DNA from: Massilia sp. ST3
GTDB taxonomy: Bacteria > Pseudomonadota > Gammaproteobacteria > Burkholderiales > Burkholderiaceae_D
NCBI RefSeq assembly: GCF_018119405.1
Contig: NZ_JAGPWC010000003.1
Location: forward strand, 62,001-126,000
Length of the DNA: 64,000 nt
Direction of reading: 5' to 3'
Shown piece by piece: positions 27,315-35,618 of this stretch; the first letter of the stretch is position 1; each line of letters opens with the position of its first letter. The notes under the pieces were generated by a model, which ran no database searches, had not been told where the DNA came from, and was given only the letters and a program-made list of their open reading frames with translations. The position numbers were made by a program, and so were the translations under genes.

Positions 27315-27512
27315 ATGACCCAGCGAAGAACCGACGAGCGGACCGCGCTCGCCACCGAATATGCGTTGTTTCTGGCCGAGACACGCGGCATCGGCGCGGG
27401 CATGGTGTATCTCGACAGCTGCAACGTCTCCCGGGACATCCTCCTGCGCGCCATGCAGGGGCCCGGAGCGCGTCGCAGCAGGGAGCGGCGCCAACACCGA
27501 AGAAACGACTAG
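27315..27512 (+). CDS. Small hypothetical protein
   Basis: 65 aa, no family recognised. The codons show the strong GC3 bias of the neighbours. The sequence contains a short amphipathic start and ends in an Arg-rich tail. The ATG at 27315 is preferred to the in-frame ATG at 27273 because the upstream part lacks codon bias. It is followed 3 nt later by another small hypothetical gene, so the pair is probably one transcript. Confidence 0.5.
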   Translation: MTQRRTDERTALATEYALFLAETRGIGAGMVYLDSCNVSRDILLRAMQGPGARRSRERRQHRRND

Positions 27513-27515
27513 CCC

Positions 27516-28058
27516 ATGAACATCACTCAGCTCTGCAAACGATATGGTCTCGAGCATTACGGCAGCCTGGAAGACGCCTGGGATGCGTTCGGGCCGTCCG
27601 GCATCGTGCTGATGCAGTTGTGGCATGCGCCCAACCAGCGCCTGCGCGAGCATCCGCTGCCTGGCGCCCACTTGCGGGTACTGTGTTTCGAGCGCGCCCA
27701 GCACGAGCGCTCCGGCGCGGACGCCTACCAGGGCCGGGTCTGGAGCCTGGCCGCGGTCGAGAACGGGGCCAAGGCGTATGCGGCGATGTCGGTGCCGCCG
27801 TCGCGCCAGCGCGGCGCGGGCGCCTGGGCCAAGTATGCGAACCTGGAGCGCGTGTTCCCGGTGCTGGCGCTGGAGCGCGAGCCGGACGGCGACGTGTTCG
27901 CCGTGCTCGGCTTGCCGGTGCCCGCCTCGGAACTGGGCGCGCCCTCGCTGTCGCGCCGAGGAAGGCCGTCGCTGGCCGCCGTCGCCGGCGCCACGGCGGG
28001 AGCGGCCCGGCGCGCGGTCAGCCCTGGTGGTCGCGCATCCACTCCTTCAGCCCATTGA
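27516..28058 (+). CDS. Hypothetical protein
   Basis: 180 aa soluble protein with no recognised domain; it starts MNITQLCKRYGLEHYGSLED and has a low-complexity Ala/Gly/Arg tail. GC3 bias supports coding. Its last 41 nt overlap the 3' end of the convergent methyltransferase-like gene, so the true end or the need for both genes deserves checking. No ribosome site stronger than GAAGAAA is visible. Confidence 0.6.
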   Translation: MNITQLCKRYGLEHYGSLEDAWDAFGPSGIVLMQLWHAPNQRLREHPLPGAHLRVLCFERAQHERSGADAYQGRVWSLAAVENGAKAYAAMSVPPSRQRGAGAWAKYANLERVFPVLALEREPDGDVFAVLGLPVPASELGAPSLSRRGRPSLAAVAGATAGAARRAVSPGGRASTPSAH

Positions 28059-28800
28059 CCCAGTTCTTGGCCGGCAGGTTCAGGCGCCGCTTGATCTCGG
28101 CGGCGCGCTCGTAGAGCACGGAAAAGTCCAGCTCGGGCGCGTTCTTGAAGGCCAGCACCACGATGTTCGCATCGTGCACCTCGGGCAGCCAGACCACCGC
28201 GTCGAACACGGCTTCCATCGCCAGCAAATTCTTGTCGTAGTTGCTGAACTCGCCGAACACATTGGTGGTCATGATGCCGCCCTCCTTCAGGCAGTCGTGG
28301 CAGGCCTGGTAGAACTCGGGCGTGTCCAGCACCGGGCCGCGCGCCTCCTCGTCGTACAGGTCGACCTGCAGCACGTCCACCGTGCCGTGGTTGGCCTGGT
28401 CGAGCACGAAGTCGAGGGCGTTCATCTCGCGCACCTTCAGGCGCGCGTCGTCCTCCGGCAGGCCGAACAAGGCGCGGCAGATCGCGATCACATTGGGATT
28501 GAGCTCCACCGCCGTGACCCGCGCCGCGGGAAAGCGCTGATAGCAGAACTTGGTCAGGGCCGCGCTGCCCAGGCCCAGCTGCACGATGTGGCGCGGCGCG
28601 TCCTGGAACAGGGTCCACATCATCATCATCTGCACGTATTCGAGCTCGATCGCATTGGGCTTGGACAGGCGCATCGCGCCCTGGACCCAGGAGGTGCCGA
28701 GGTGGAGGAAGCGCACGCCCTCGAATTCGTCGATGGTGGCGGGAGGGTGGCCGGGCTGGGCGAAGCGGGGATCGATGCTGCGGGGGGACTTGGGTGGCAT
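28018..28800 (-). CDS. Spermidine synthase-like (spermine/spermidine synthase fold) protein
   Basis: 260 aa. The fold is shown by QLGLGSAALTKFC (SAM/decarboxylated-SAM glycine loop), VTAVELNPNVIAICR (acidic end of strand 2) and DVLQVDLYDEEARGP. The motif is divergent from true SpeE and it lacks the N-terminal beta-sheet domain, so it may be a methyltransferase of the same fold rather than a polyamine enzyme. The ATG at 28800 is the first in a clearly coding frame; the 73 upstream codons of the longer ORF run through a palindromic repeat. Confidence 0.78.
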   Translation of the reverse strand: MPPKSPRSIDPRFAQPGHPPATIDEFEGVRFLHLGTSWVQGAMRLSKPNAIELEYVQMMMMWTLFQDAPRHIVQLGLGSAALTKFCYQRFPAARVTAVELNPNVIAICRALFGLPEDDARLKVREMNALDFVLDQANHGTVDVLQVDLYDEEARGPVLDTPEFYQACHDCLKEGGIMTTNVFGEFSNYDKNLLAMEAVFDAVVWLPEVHDANIVVLAFKNAPELDFSVLYERAAEIKRRLNLPAKNWVNGLKEWMRDHQG

Positions 28801-28819
28801 GGCCGAAAGCTTACCAGAC

Positions 28820-28948
28820 CGTAGGGTCGGCGGGTTTCCCGCCGACGCGGCAGCAGGCGTCCCGGTGATTGGCATCGGCGCCGATGGCATGCCGGATGAT
28901 TTTGCCGCCAACCATCGCCGCGTCGGCGGCAGAGCCGCCAACCCTACG
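28820..28948. repeat. Palindromic REPIN-like element (CGTAGGG type)
   Basis: CGTAGGG (28820-28826) and CCCTACG (28942-28948) bracket two hairpins in opposite orientation: GTCGGCGGG-ttt-CCCGCCGAC (28826-28846) and GGCGGC-aga-GCCGCC near 28925-28939. The mirror-image layout is that of a paired extragenic palindrome of a different family from the one at 11255. It fills the gap between the GST and spermidine-synthase-like genes. Confidence 0.75.
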
Positions 28949-28960
28949 ACGGAATACGCA

Positions 28961-29560
28961 TCAGGGCGTGCCGTTCGCGCAGTGTTCACTAAACCCTGCA
29001 TGCGCTGCCAGCCGCGCATACCAGGCGTCCACCTGCGGATAGCCGGGCCGCTGCATCGGCGTCATCAGCCAGCGGTTGACCGAGACGCCAAGCACGATAT
29101 CCGCAAGAGTGAAACGCTCCCCGGCCACATAGGCCCCGGTCTGCCCCAGCCGCGCATCGAGCAGCCCGACCAGACGGTTCCAGGCCACGATACTGGCCTC
29201 GACCTGCGCCGGGTCCCGGTGCGCCGGGCTGGCGCGCACCAGCGCCATGAAGGCGTAGCGCCAGGCCGTGTTCAATTCGGTTGCCTGCCAGTCCATCCAC
29301 TGCTCGACCTGGGCACGCTCCTGCGGATCGCGCGGCAGCAGCGCCGCGCCGCCATATCGGCCGGCCAGGTAGCGGCAGATCGTGTTCGATTCCCACAGCA
29401 CGAAGTCCTCATCCACCAGCACCGGCACCATGCGGTTGGGATTGAGCGCAGCATGTTCCTCGTTCCACTCCTCGCGCCGATAGGGTAGTCCGAGGACGGC
29501 GCAGGTCCACAATACCTTGCGCACGTTGATCGAGCCGGCTTTTCCGATAATCGTCAGCAT
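28961..29560 (-). CDS. Glutathione S-transferase
   Basis: 199 aa GST with an N-terminal thioredoxin-like half (INVRKVLWTCAVLGLPYRREEW, then VPVLVDEDFVLWESNTICRYL, the glutathione gamma-Glu site with the ES pair) and a helical C-terminal half. The catalytic residue is probably the Ser or Asn near residue 11. The start overlaps the stop of the sensor kinase by several bases, so it is translated as the last gene of the MacAB-type/two-component operon. A detoxification role in that stress response is an inference. Confidence 0.88.
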   Translation of the reverse strand: MLTIIGKAGSINVRKVLWTCAVLGLPYRREEWNEEHAALNPNRMVPVLVDEDFVLWESNTICRYLAGRYGGAALLPRDPQERAQVEQWMDWQATELNTAWRYAFMALVRASPAHRDPAQVEASIVAWNRLVGLLDARLGQTGAYVAGERFTLADIVLGVSVNRWLMTPMQRPGYPQVDAWYARLAAHAGFSEHCANGTP

Positions 29561-30924
29561 GCATTCTCCATCGGCGCCGGCAGGGCCGGCAGGATCAGGG
29601 TCACGGCCAGGCCGCCGCCTTCGCGGTTGGCCAGGCTGATGCGCCCGCCGTGCGCCTCGGCGATCTCGCGCGCCAGCGCCAGCCCCAGTCCGGTGCCGCT
29701 GCGCTTGGTCGAATAGAAGGGCACGAGGGCGTTGGCCAGTACGGCGTCGCTCATGCCGCTGCCGCGGTCCATCACGTCGATGCGCAGCAGATCCTGCACG
29801 CGGCGTACCTGCAGCTCCACGTCTTCCGGCGCGGAACCCGATTCGTGGGCGTTCTTCAGGAGGTTGAGCAGGGCCTGCTCCAGTTGCGCCGCGTCGATCC
29901 AGGCCGGTTCCGGCGGCAGCTCGCCGCTTGTGCGGAACAGTACCTGGTCGCCCAGGCGCGCCACCAGCGCCGCCCAGGAGCAGGCTTCCAGCCTCGGCGT
30001 GGGCAGCTTGGCGAAGCGCGCGTAGCCCAGGATGAAGCTCTCCAGGTGGCGGGTGCGCTCGCCGATGGTTTCCAGGATCTGCGGCAGGCGCTCGGGTTGC
30101 CCGCGCCGCACCAGCTCCGCGCCCGAGTGGGCGAGCGACGCCAGCGGCGCCAGCGAATTGTTCAGTTCATGGCTGATCACGCGGATCACCTTCTTCCAGG
30201 TCTGCACTTCCTGGCGCCGCAGTTCGGTGGTCAGGTGGCGCAGCAGCAGCAGTTCGTGGCGGCGGCCGTTCAGGGTGAAGGCGCTGCGCGCCAGGTGATA
30301 CACCTCCTCGTCCTCGGCCTCGCCGGCCGTGAACAGGCCGTCGCCGCCGCGCGCCACCGCTTCGCGCAGGGCCGGCGTGGCGCCGTCCAGGATGTCCCTG
30401 AGCTGGTGGCCCTCCAGCTTGCGCCCGCTGGACAGCAGCTGGCGCGCCGCTAGATTAGCGTAGACGATGGTGCCGCGGCTGCCCGCCGAATCGGCCACCA
30501 GCAGCATCGCCACCGGCGTGTTCTGGACCATGGTGTCGAGCAGCAGCTCGCGCTGCACCAGGCCCAGGCGCTGCTCGCGCAATACCTTGCCCAGGTCGTT
30601 GTGGGCGGCGATCAGGTCGGCCAGCTCGTCGTTGTGCTGCCAGTGCAGGCTGAAGGAAAAATCGCCGTCGCGGTAGCTGGTCACCGTGCCCTCGAGCGCG
30701 CGGAACAGCGACAGGATGGGCTGGATCTGGGAACGGATGGTGATGATCGCGATCGGCACCACCGCCAGCAGGCAAACCGAGAACACCAGCAGCGGACTGT
30801 CGGGGAACAGGGTGTCGAGGCCGATGGCGATCAGGATGCCCAGCGCCAGCAGGGTGCCGACCAGGGCCGACCAGCGCGTGACGAGCGAGAGCCGGAAGCC
30901 CTTCGGCCGCGGGCCCGCGCTCAT
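29554..30924 (-). CDS. NtrY-like sensor histidine kinase
   Basis: 456 aa. Two membrane helices (residues about 19-38 and 45-63) are separated by only a few residues, so there is almost no periplasmic loop. Then come a HAMP-like linker, a PAS-like domain, the phospho-acceptor H252 in ISHELNNSLAPL and the ATPase motifs NLLKNAHES, DRGSGM and GTGLGLALAREI. The HELNNSLAP motif is typical of the NtrY/intramembrane-sensing class. It overlaps the response regulator gene by 4 nt and is its cognate partner. The lack of an extracellular sensor fits detection of membrane perturbation. Confidence 0.9.
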   Translation of the reverse strand: MSAGPRPKGFRLSLVTRWSALVGTLLALGILIAIGLDTLFPDSPLLVFSVCLLAVVPIAIITIRSQIQPILSLFRALEGTVTSYRDGDFSFSLHWQHNDELADLIAAHNDLGKVLREQRLGLVQRELLLDTMVQNTPVAMLLVADSAGSRGTIVYANLAARQLLSSGRKLEGHQLRDILDGATPALREAVARGGDGLFTAGEAEDEEVYHLARSAFTLNGRRHELLLLRHLTTELRRQEVQTWKKVIRVISHELNNSLAPLASLAHSGAELVRRGQPERLPQILETIGERTRHLESFILGYARFAKLPTPRLEACSWAALVARLGDQVLFRTSGELPPEPAWIDAAQLEQALLNLLKNAHESGSAPEDVELQVRRVQDLLRIDVMDRGSGMSDAVLANALVPFYSTKRSGTGLGLALAREIAEAHGGRISLANREGGGLAVTLILPALPAPMENAC

Positions 30925-32255
30925 GCGGACCTGGCGATGCCCAGCCGCTCCATGCGGCGGTACAGCGCCTGGCGCGACAGGCCGAGTTCGAGGGCGGCCT
31001 GGGCCACCACGCCGCCCGCGCGCGCCAGCGCCTGGGCGATGGCTTCGCGGTCGGGTTCCGTCTCGTTGGCCGCCGCGGGCGCGGCCGGCAGGCCGAGGTC
31101 GGCCACCATGATCAGCTCACCCTGGGCCAGCAGGCTGGCGCGCGCCATCACGTTCTTCAGTTCGCGCACGTTGCCGGGCCAGGTATGGGCCAGCAGCGCC
31201 GCTTCGGCGGACGGATGCAGGTGCTTGCCGCGCGGGAGGAAGGACAGCGCCAGCGGCAGGATGTCGCCCGGACGCGCCGCCAGCGGCGGCAGGCGCAGCT
31301 CGATCACGTTCAGGCGGTAGTAGAGGTCTTCGCGGAAGCTGCCCGCGCGGATCATGGCGCCGAGGTCCGCATTGGTGGCGCTGATCACGCGCACCTTCAC
31401 CTGGCGCTCGCGGTTCGATCCCAGGCGCTCGAAGCGGCCGGTTTCCAGCACGCGCAGCAGCTTCATCTGGCCGGCCAGCGGCAGGTTGCCGATCTCGTCG
31501 AGGAAGAGGGTGCCGCCGTCGGCCGCCTCGAACTTGCCCTCGCGCGCCTTCGAGGCGCCGGTGTAGGCGCCCGCGTCGGCGCCGAACAGCTCGGCCTCGA
31601 TCAGTTCGGAGGGCAGGGCGCCGCAGTTGAGCACCACGAAGGGCCCGTCCGGCACCTGCGAGTTGGCCTGGATGATCTCCGCGATGCGTTCCTTGCCGGT
31701 GCCGTTCGGGCCGGTGATCAGGACCGGCACGTCGGCGCGCGCCACCTGGCAGGCCAGGTGCAGCACGCGTTCGGTGGCCGGGTCTTGCCACACCAGGCCG
31801 CGCAGGTCGAAGTTCTGCTCCAGTTCGCGCTTGGCGCGCCGTTCGCGCTGCAGGCGCGAGGTGAGGGCCCGGTTGGCCTGGCCCAGCTCGATCAGGTTGG
31901 TGACGGTGGCCAGCAGGCGCTCGTCGTTCCAGGGCTTGGACAGGTAATCGGCCGCCCCCGCTTTCACGAGGTCGACTGCCGCGTCCAGGTGGGTCCAGGC
32001 GGTCAGCAGGATCACCGGCAGGTCCGGATGGCGGCGGCGGATCTCGCGGAACAGGGCCACGCCTTCCTCGCCCGAGGTGGTGTCGGCGGTGAAGTTCATG
32101 TCCTGGATCACCAGGTCCACCGGCTGGCGGGCCAGCACCGCCAGGCCTTCCTCGGGTGAGGCCGCGCGCAGCGCCGCGATGTCGTGCAGCGAGAACAGCA
32201 CTTCGAGCGCGATCGCGACGGCGGCGTTGTCGTCAATAATGAGAACGGTAGGCAT
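30921..32255 (-). CDS. Sigma-54-dependent response regulator (NtrC family)
   Basis: 444 aa. Receiver domain with phospho-acceptor D52 and K107; AAA+ domain with Walker A GPNGTGKE (181-188 region), the sigma-54 contact loop GAYTGA (229-234, Tyr instead of the usual Phe) and Walker B LFLDEIG; Fis-type HTH at the C-terminus (AQAALELGLSRQALYRRM). It can therefore activate sigma-54 promoters. The ATG at 32255 is chosen; one at 32267 is also possible. It lies downstream of the ABC genes whose promoter is sigma-54 dependent, which implies positive autoregulation. Its DNA site is probably the TGTCCG/CGGACA dyad. Confidence 0.93.
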   Translation of the reverse strand: MPTVLIIDDNAAVAIALEVLFSLHDIAALRAASPEEGLAVLARQPVDLVIQDMNFTADTTSGEEGVALFREIRRRHPDLPVILLTAWTHLDAAVDLVKAGAADYLSKPWNDERLLATVTNLIELGQANRALTSRLQRERRAKRELEQNFDLRGLVWQDPATERVLHLACQVARADVPVLITGPNGTGKERIAEIIQANSQVPDGPFVVLNCGALPSELIEAELFGADAGAYTGASKAREGKFEAADGGTLFLDEIGNLPLAGQMKLLRVLETGRFERLGSNRERQVKVRVISATNADLGAMIRAGSFREDLYYRLNVIELRLPPLAARPGDILPLALSFLPRGKHLHPSAEAALLAHTWPGNVRELKNVMARASLLAQGELIMVADLGLPAAPAAANETEPDREAIAQALARAGGVVAQAALELGLSRQALYRRMERLGIARSA

Positions 32256-32284
32256 GGCCGCTAGCATAGCATTGCTATGGGAGC

Positions 32285-33517
32285 TCAGGCACTGCGGGTG
32301 GCCATGGCCGGCGAGATGCTGGCCGCGCGCCAGGCCGGGCCGTAGGCCGCCAGGATGCCGAGCGCCCAGAACACGATGGCGCCGCCGATCAGGTAGGGCA
32401 TGGGCAGGCGCGCCATCTCCAGCTTGCTCACCAGGAGGTGGTTCAGGCCGATCCCGAACAATACGCCGCCGAACACGCCCGCGCTGGTGATCATGAAGTT
32501 CTCCATGATGAAGTAGCGCAGGATGTCGAGCTTGCGGGCGCCCAGGGCGCGGCGCACGCCGATCTGCTTGCGGCGCTGGGTGACCCACAGGCTGGCCATG
32601 CCGACGATGCCCGAGCAGGTGATCAGGAGCAGCAGCACGCTGACCGTGATCAGCATCCACGACAGGGCCATGTCGGCGCGGTAGCGGTTCTTGCGGTCTT
32701 CCTCGACGGTCTTGGTCTCCAGGATGATCGGGGTGGCCGAGGACTTGCGCAGGGCTTCCTCGGCGTCCTTGATCACGCGGTCGCGCTGGCCTGGTTCGGT
32801 GCGCACCGAATACAGCGCGCCCGGGTTGCCGTACAGGCGCGCCGGGATGTGCACCGCGAAGTCGCCGCGCTCGCCCACTTCGGCGTGGGCCGACTGCAGG
32901 CGCTCGACCACGCCCACGATCTGGGTGCCCTGCGAACCTTCGCCGGTGCCGAAGAACATGGTCTTGCCGATCGCCGACTGGCCCGGCCACAGCTTGTCGG
33001 CCAGGGGCTTGGAGATGATCAGGTGCTTGGGCAGCTCGCGCTGCTCGTTCTCGTTGACCTCGACGTACTCGTTGGGCAGGAAGTCGCGGCCATCGACGAT
33101 CTTCAGGCCATAGGCCTTGACCAGCGAGTCGCCCGACACGTACTGCGAGGCGATCGCGCTTTCGCGCTCCTGGCGCTGGTCCAGGGCCACGCTGCTGTTG
33201 CTGCCGCTGCGCGACAGCGGCATCTGGGTCACGTTGGCGACCGCCACCACGCCAGGCACCGCGCGCAGCACGTCGGCCTCGCGCTTCATGGTGGCCAGCT
33301 GCTGCTCGGGGCCGTCGTTGTTGAGGTTACGGACTGTGAAGTAGAAGGTCGAGGCCTCGTCGGACAGGCCGGACGGGCGGGCGACCACTTCGCGCCGCTC
33401 GTTCACGATGTGCAGGGAGTTGGCCAGGATGCCCAGGCTCAGCGCCACCTGCAGCGCGACCAGGATCGGGCCGGTCTTGTTGCGCAGCATGGCGGACAGG
33501 ATAGGACGGATTTCCAT
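32285..33517 (-). CDS. MacB/FtsX-type ABC transporter permease
   Basis: 410 aa. One N-terminal helix (PILVALQVALSLGILAN), a large periplasmic MacB-PCD-like domain and three C-terminal helices, as in MacB/FtsX permeases without a fused ATPase. Type VII ABC proteins of this form are mechanotransmitters that drive efflux of peptides, lipoproteins or antibiotics. It follows a second permease of the same type after about 30 bp. Confidence 0.88.
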   Translation of the reverse strand: MEIRPILSAMLRNKTGPILVALQVALSLGILANSLHIVNERREVVARPSGLSDEASTFYFTVRNLNNDGPEQQLATMKREADVLRAVPGVVAVANVTQMPLSRSGSNSSVALDQRQERESAIASQYVSGDSLVKAYGLKIVDGRDFLPNEYVEVNENEQRELPKHLIISKPLADKLWPGQSAIGKTMFFGTGEGSQGTQIVGVVERLQSAHAEVGERGDFAVHIPARLYGNPGALYSVRTEPGQRDRVIKDAEEALRKSSATPIILETKTVEEDRKNRYRADMALSWMLITVSVLLLLITCSGIVGMASLWVTQRRKQIGVRRALGARKLDILRYFIMENFMITSAGVFGGVLFGIGLNHLLVSKLEMARLPMPYLIGGAIVFWALGILAAYGPAWRAASISPAMATRSA

Positions 33518-33548
33518 GATGGTCTCTTTCAGGATGCGTTCATCTAGA

Positions 33549-34859
33549 TTATTGCGACTTGAGCTGGATCGCCGGCGTCACCTGGCAAGCGCGCCAGGTC
33601 GGCAGCAGCCCCGCGATGATGGCGGCGGTGACCGACATGATGAAGGTCAGGATCAGCATCTGCCAGTCCATGCGGGCGATCATCGCCATGCCCTTGCTCT
33701 GCATGCCGATCAGGGCCAGGGCGCCGAAGGCCAGCACCAGGCCCAGCACGCCGCCGACCAGGCCGATCACGCTCGACTCGATCAGGAACTGGCGGAAGAT
33801 GTCGCCGCGCGAGGCGCCCAGGGCGCGCCGGATGCCCACTTCGGAAGCGCGCACCGAGAACTTCGCCAGCAGCAGGCCGATGGTGTTCACCAGGCACAGG
33901 ATCAGGAAGCCGAAGGCCAGCCAGGCCGACAGTTTGCTGTCCTTGCCGACCACCTTGAGCTGTTCCATCCATTCCATCACGTTGTACAGCTTGTTCGGCG
34001 CGTTGCGCTTCAGGCGGCCCAGCTTGCGCTGCTCGCCGGCATAGCTGTCGAGCCAGGATTGCAGGTCGGCGCGCTCGGCGCTTGATCGGGTCTCGAACCA
34101 GAACTGGATCCAGGTGCATTCTGAGATCAGGAGGTTGGCCCAGCCCGGGTCGCGGTTGGCGCTGCAATTCATGCTGCCGCTGTGGGCGATCTCGTGGCGG
34201 ATCGCGCTGGCGAAGGGAATGAAGAATTCCTCGCCGGTGCCGAAGCGGCTGCCGCCGATCAGCTTGTAGTAGCGCGGCGCCGGGGCCCACTTGTCGATCA
34301 CGCCCACCACGGTGAAGGGGAAACCCAGCATGCGCAGCTGCTTGCCGACCGGGTTGGCGTCGCCGAACAGCTTCTCGGCGGTGGCGCGGCCCAGCACCAC
34401 GACGTCGGCGCCGCGCGTGTCGTCGCTTTCGGTCCAGGCCTGGCCGTGCAGGAAGGGCACGTTGAACATGGCGAAGAAATCGCGCGTCGGCGCCATGCCG
34501 TTGGCGGTGAAGGCCGGGATGTCGCTGCGCGGCGGCTCGACCGGCACCTCGACGCCGTACATGGCAGTACGGCGCTCGCCCTGGCCGCTCTTGAGCAGGT
34601 TCATGGTGTCGAGGTAGCTGAGCTGGTCGTCGTTGGGGCCGTCGCTCGGCACCCAGCCTTCGACGGGACCGTTGTCGACGTGCGGCACGAACAGGCGGTC
34701 GCTCTTCTCGGGAATCGGGTCGCCCGACATCACGTGCAGGATGGTCAGCGTGGACACGCTGGCGGCCACGCCGATCGCCAGGGTCAGCACCATCAGCGCG
34801 GTCAGGGCGGGGTTGCGGCGCAGGCTGCGCACGCCGAGCTTGAAGTAGTAGGAGAACAT
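33549..34859 (-). CDS. MacB/FtsX-type ABC transporter permease
   Basis: 436 aa. N-terminal helix (ALTALMVLTLAIGVAASVSTL), large periplasmic domain with the MacB-PCD segment GVIDKWAPAPRYYKL and ADVVVLGRATAEKLFGDANPVGK, then three helices. With its neighbour it forms a heterodimeric permease pair. The ATPase gene ends 10 bp upstream. The family exports antimicrobial peptides, macrolides or lipoproteins; the substrate here is unknown. Confidence 0.9.
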   Translation of the reverse strand: MFSYYFKLGVRSLRRNPALTALMVLTLAIGVAASVSTLTILHVMSGDPIPEKSDRLFVPHVDNGPVEGWVPSDGPNDDQLSYLDTMNLLKSGQGERRTAMYGVEVPVEPPRSDIPAFTANGMAPTRDFFAMFNVPFLHGQAWTESDDTRGADVVVLGRATAEKLFGDANPVGKQLRMLGFPFTVVGVIDKWAPAPRYYKLIGGSRFGTGEEFFIPFASAIRHEIAHSGSMNCSANRDPGWANLLISECTWIQFWFETRSSAERADLQSWLDSYAGEQRKLGRLKRNAPNKLYNVMEWMEQLKVVGKDSKLSAWLAFGFLILCLVNTIGLLLAKFSVRASEVGIRRALGASRGDIFRQFLIESSVIGLVGGVLGLVLAFGALALIGMQSKGMAMIARMDWQMLILTFIMSVTAAIIAGLLPTWRACQVTPAIQLKSQ

Positions 34860-34868
34860 GGCGCTTCC

Positions 34869-35579
34869 TCAGGCGTTGGCGGTCTTGGTGTCGACCAGGG
34901 TCGGGCCCTTGCGCACCAGGTCCGAGACCTGGCCGTCGATGATGTGCACGTTGCGGGTGGTGCGCACCGCCAGTTCCGGATCGTGGGTCACCATCAGGAT
35001 GGTGGTGCCGGCCGCGTTGATCTCTTCCAGCAGCTCCATCACGCCGCGCGCCATTTGGGTGTCCAGGTTGCCGGTCGGTTCGTCGGCCAGCAGCAGCTTG
35101 GGCGAGCCGGCCAGGGCGCGCGCGATCGCCACGCGCTGCTGCTGGCCGCCCGACAGCTCGGCCGGGAAATGCTTCATGCGCGAGGCCAGGCCGACCTTGG
35201 ACAGGGCGTCCTCGATGCGCTCCTTGCGTTCCTTGGCGTTGAATCCGCGGTAGCGCAGCGGCACGTCGACGTTGTCGAACAGGTTCAGGTCGGGGATCAG
35301 GTTGAAGCCCTGGAAGATGAAGCCGAGCTTCTCGTTGCGCAGGCGCGAGCGGGCGGTGTCGTCCAGGCCCTTGACGTTGACGCCGTCCAGGATGTACTCG
35401 CCCGAGGTGAATTCCTCGAGCAGGCCGGCGATGTTCAGGAAGCTGGTCTTGCCCGAGCCCGAAGGGCCGGTGACGGTCACGAACTCGCCCTGCTTGACTT
35501 CGATCTCGAAGCCGCGCAGCGCGTGGGTTTCGATCATGTGGGTGCGGTACACCTTGCTCAGGTTGGTCATGCGCAGCAT
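34869..35579 (-). CDS. ABC transporter ATP-binding protein (MacB/LolD-like)
   Basis: 236 aa nucleotide-binding subunit with Walker A GPSGSGKT (38-45), signature LSGGQQQR, Walker B LLLADEP followed by TGNLD, and an H-loop (VTHDPE). TGNLD is characteristic of the MacB/LolD/FtsE branch. It powers the two adjacent permeases. Confidence 0.94.
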   Translation of the reverse strand: MLRMTNLSKVYRTHMIETHALRGFEIEVKQGEFVTVTGPSGSGKTSFLNIAGLLEEFTSGEYILDGVNVKGLDDTARSRLRNEKLGFIFQGFNLIPDLNLFDNVDVPLRYRGFNAKERKERIEDALSKVGLASRMKHFPAELSGGQQQRVAIARALAGSPKLLLADEPTGNLDTQMARGVMELLEEINAAGTTILMVTHDPELAVRTTRNVHIIDGQVSDLVRKGPTLVDTKTANA

Positions 35580-35618
35580 GGGTTTCTCCTTGTTTGTCTT
35601 GTCTGGTTCAGCGGTTGA

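Noticed and set aside
27116-27454. 112-codon minus ORF
   Set aside because: No domain and no ribosome site; overlaps the better-supported small gene on the plus strand.
33350-33380. CGGACAG half-sites near 33360 as an extra activator site
   Set aside because: Inside the permease coding sequence, without paired arrangement or sigma-54 promoter.
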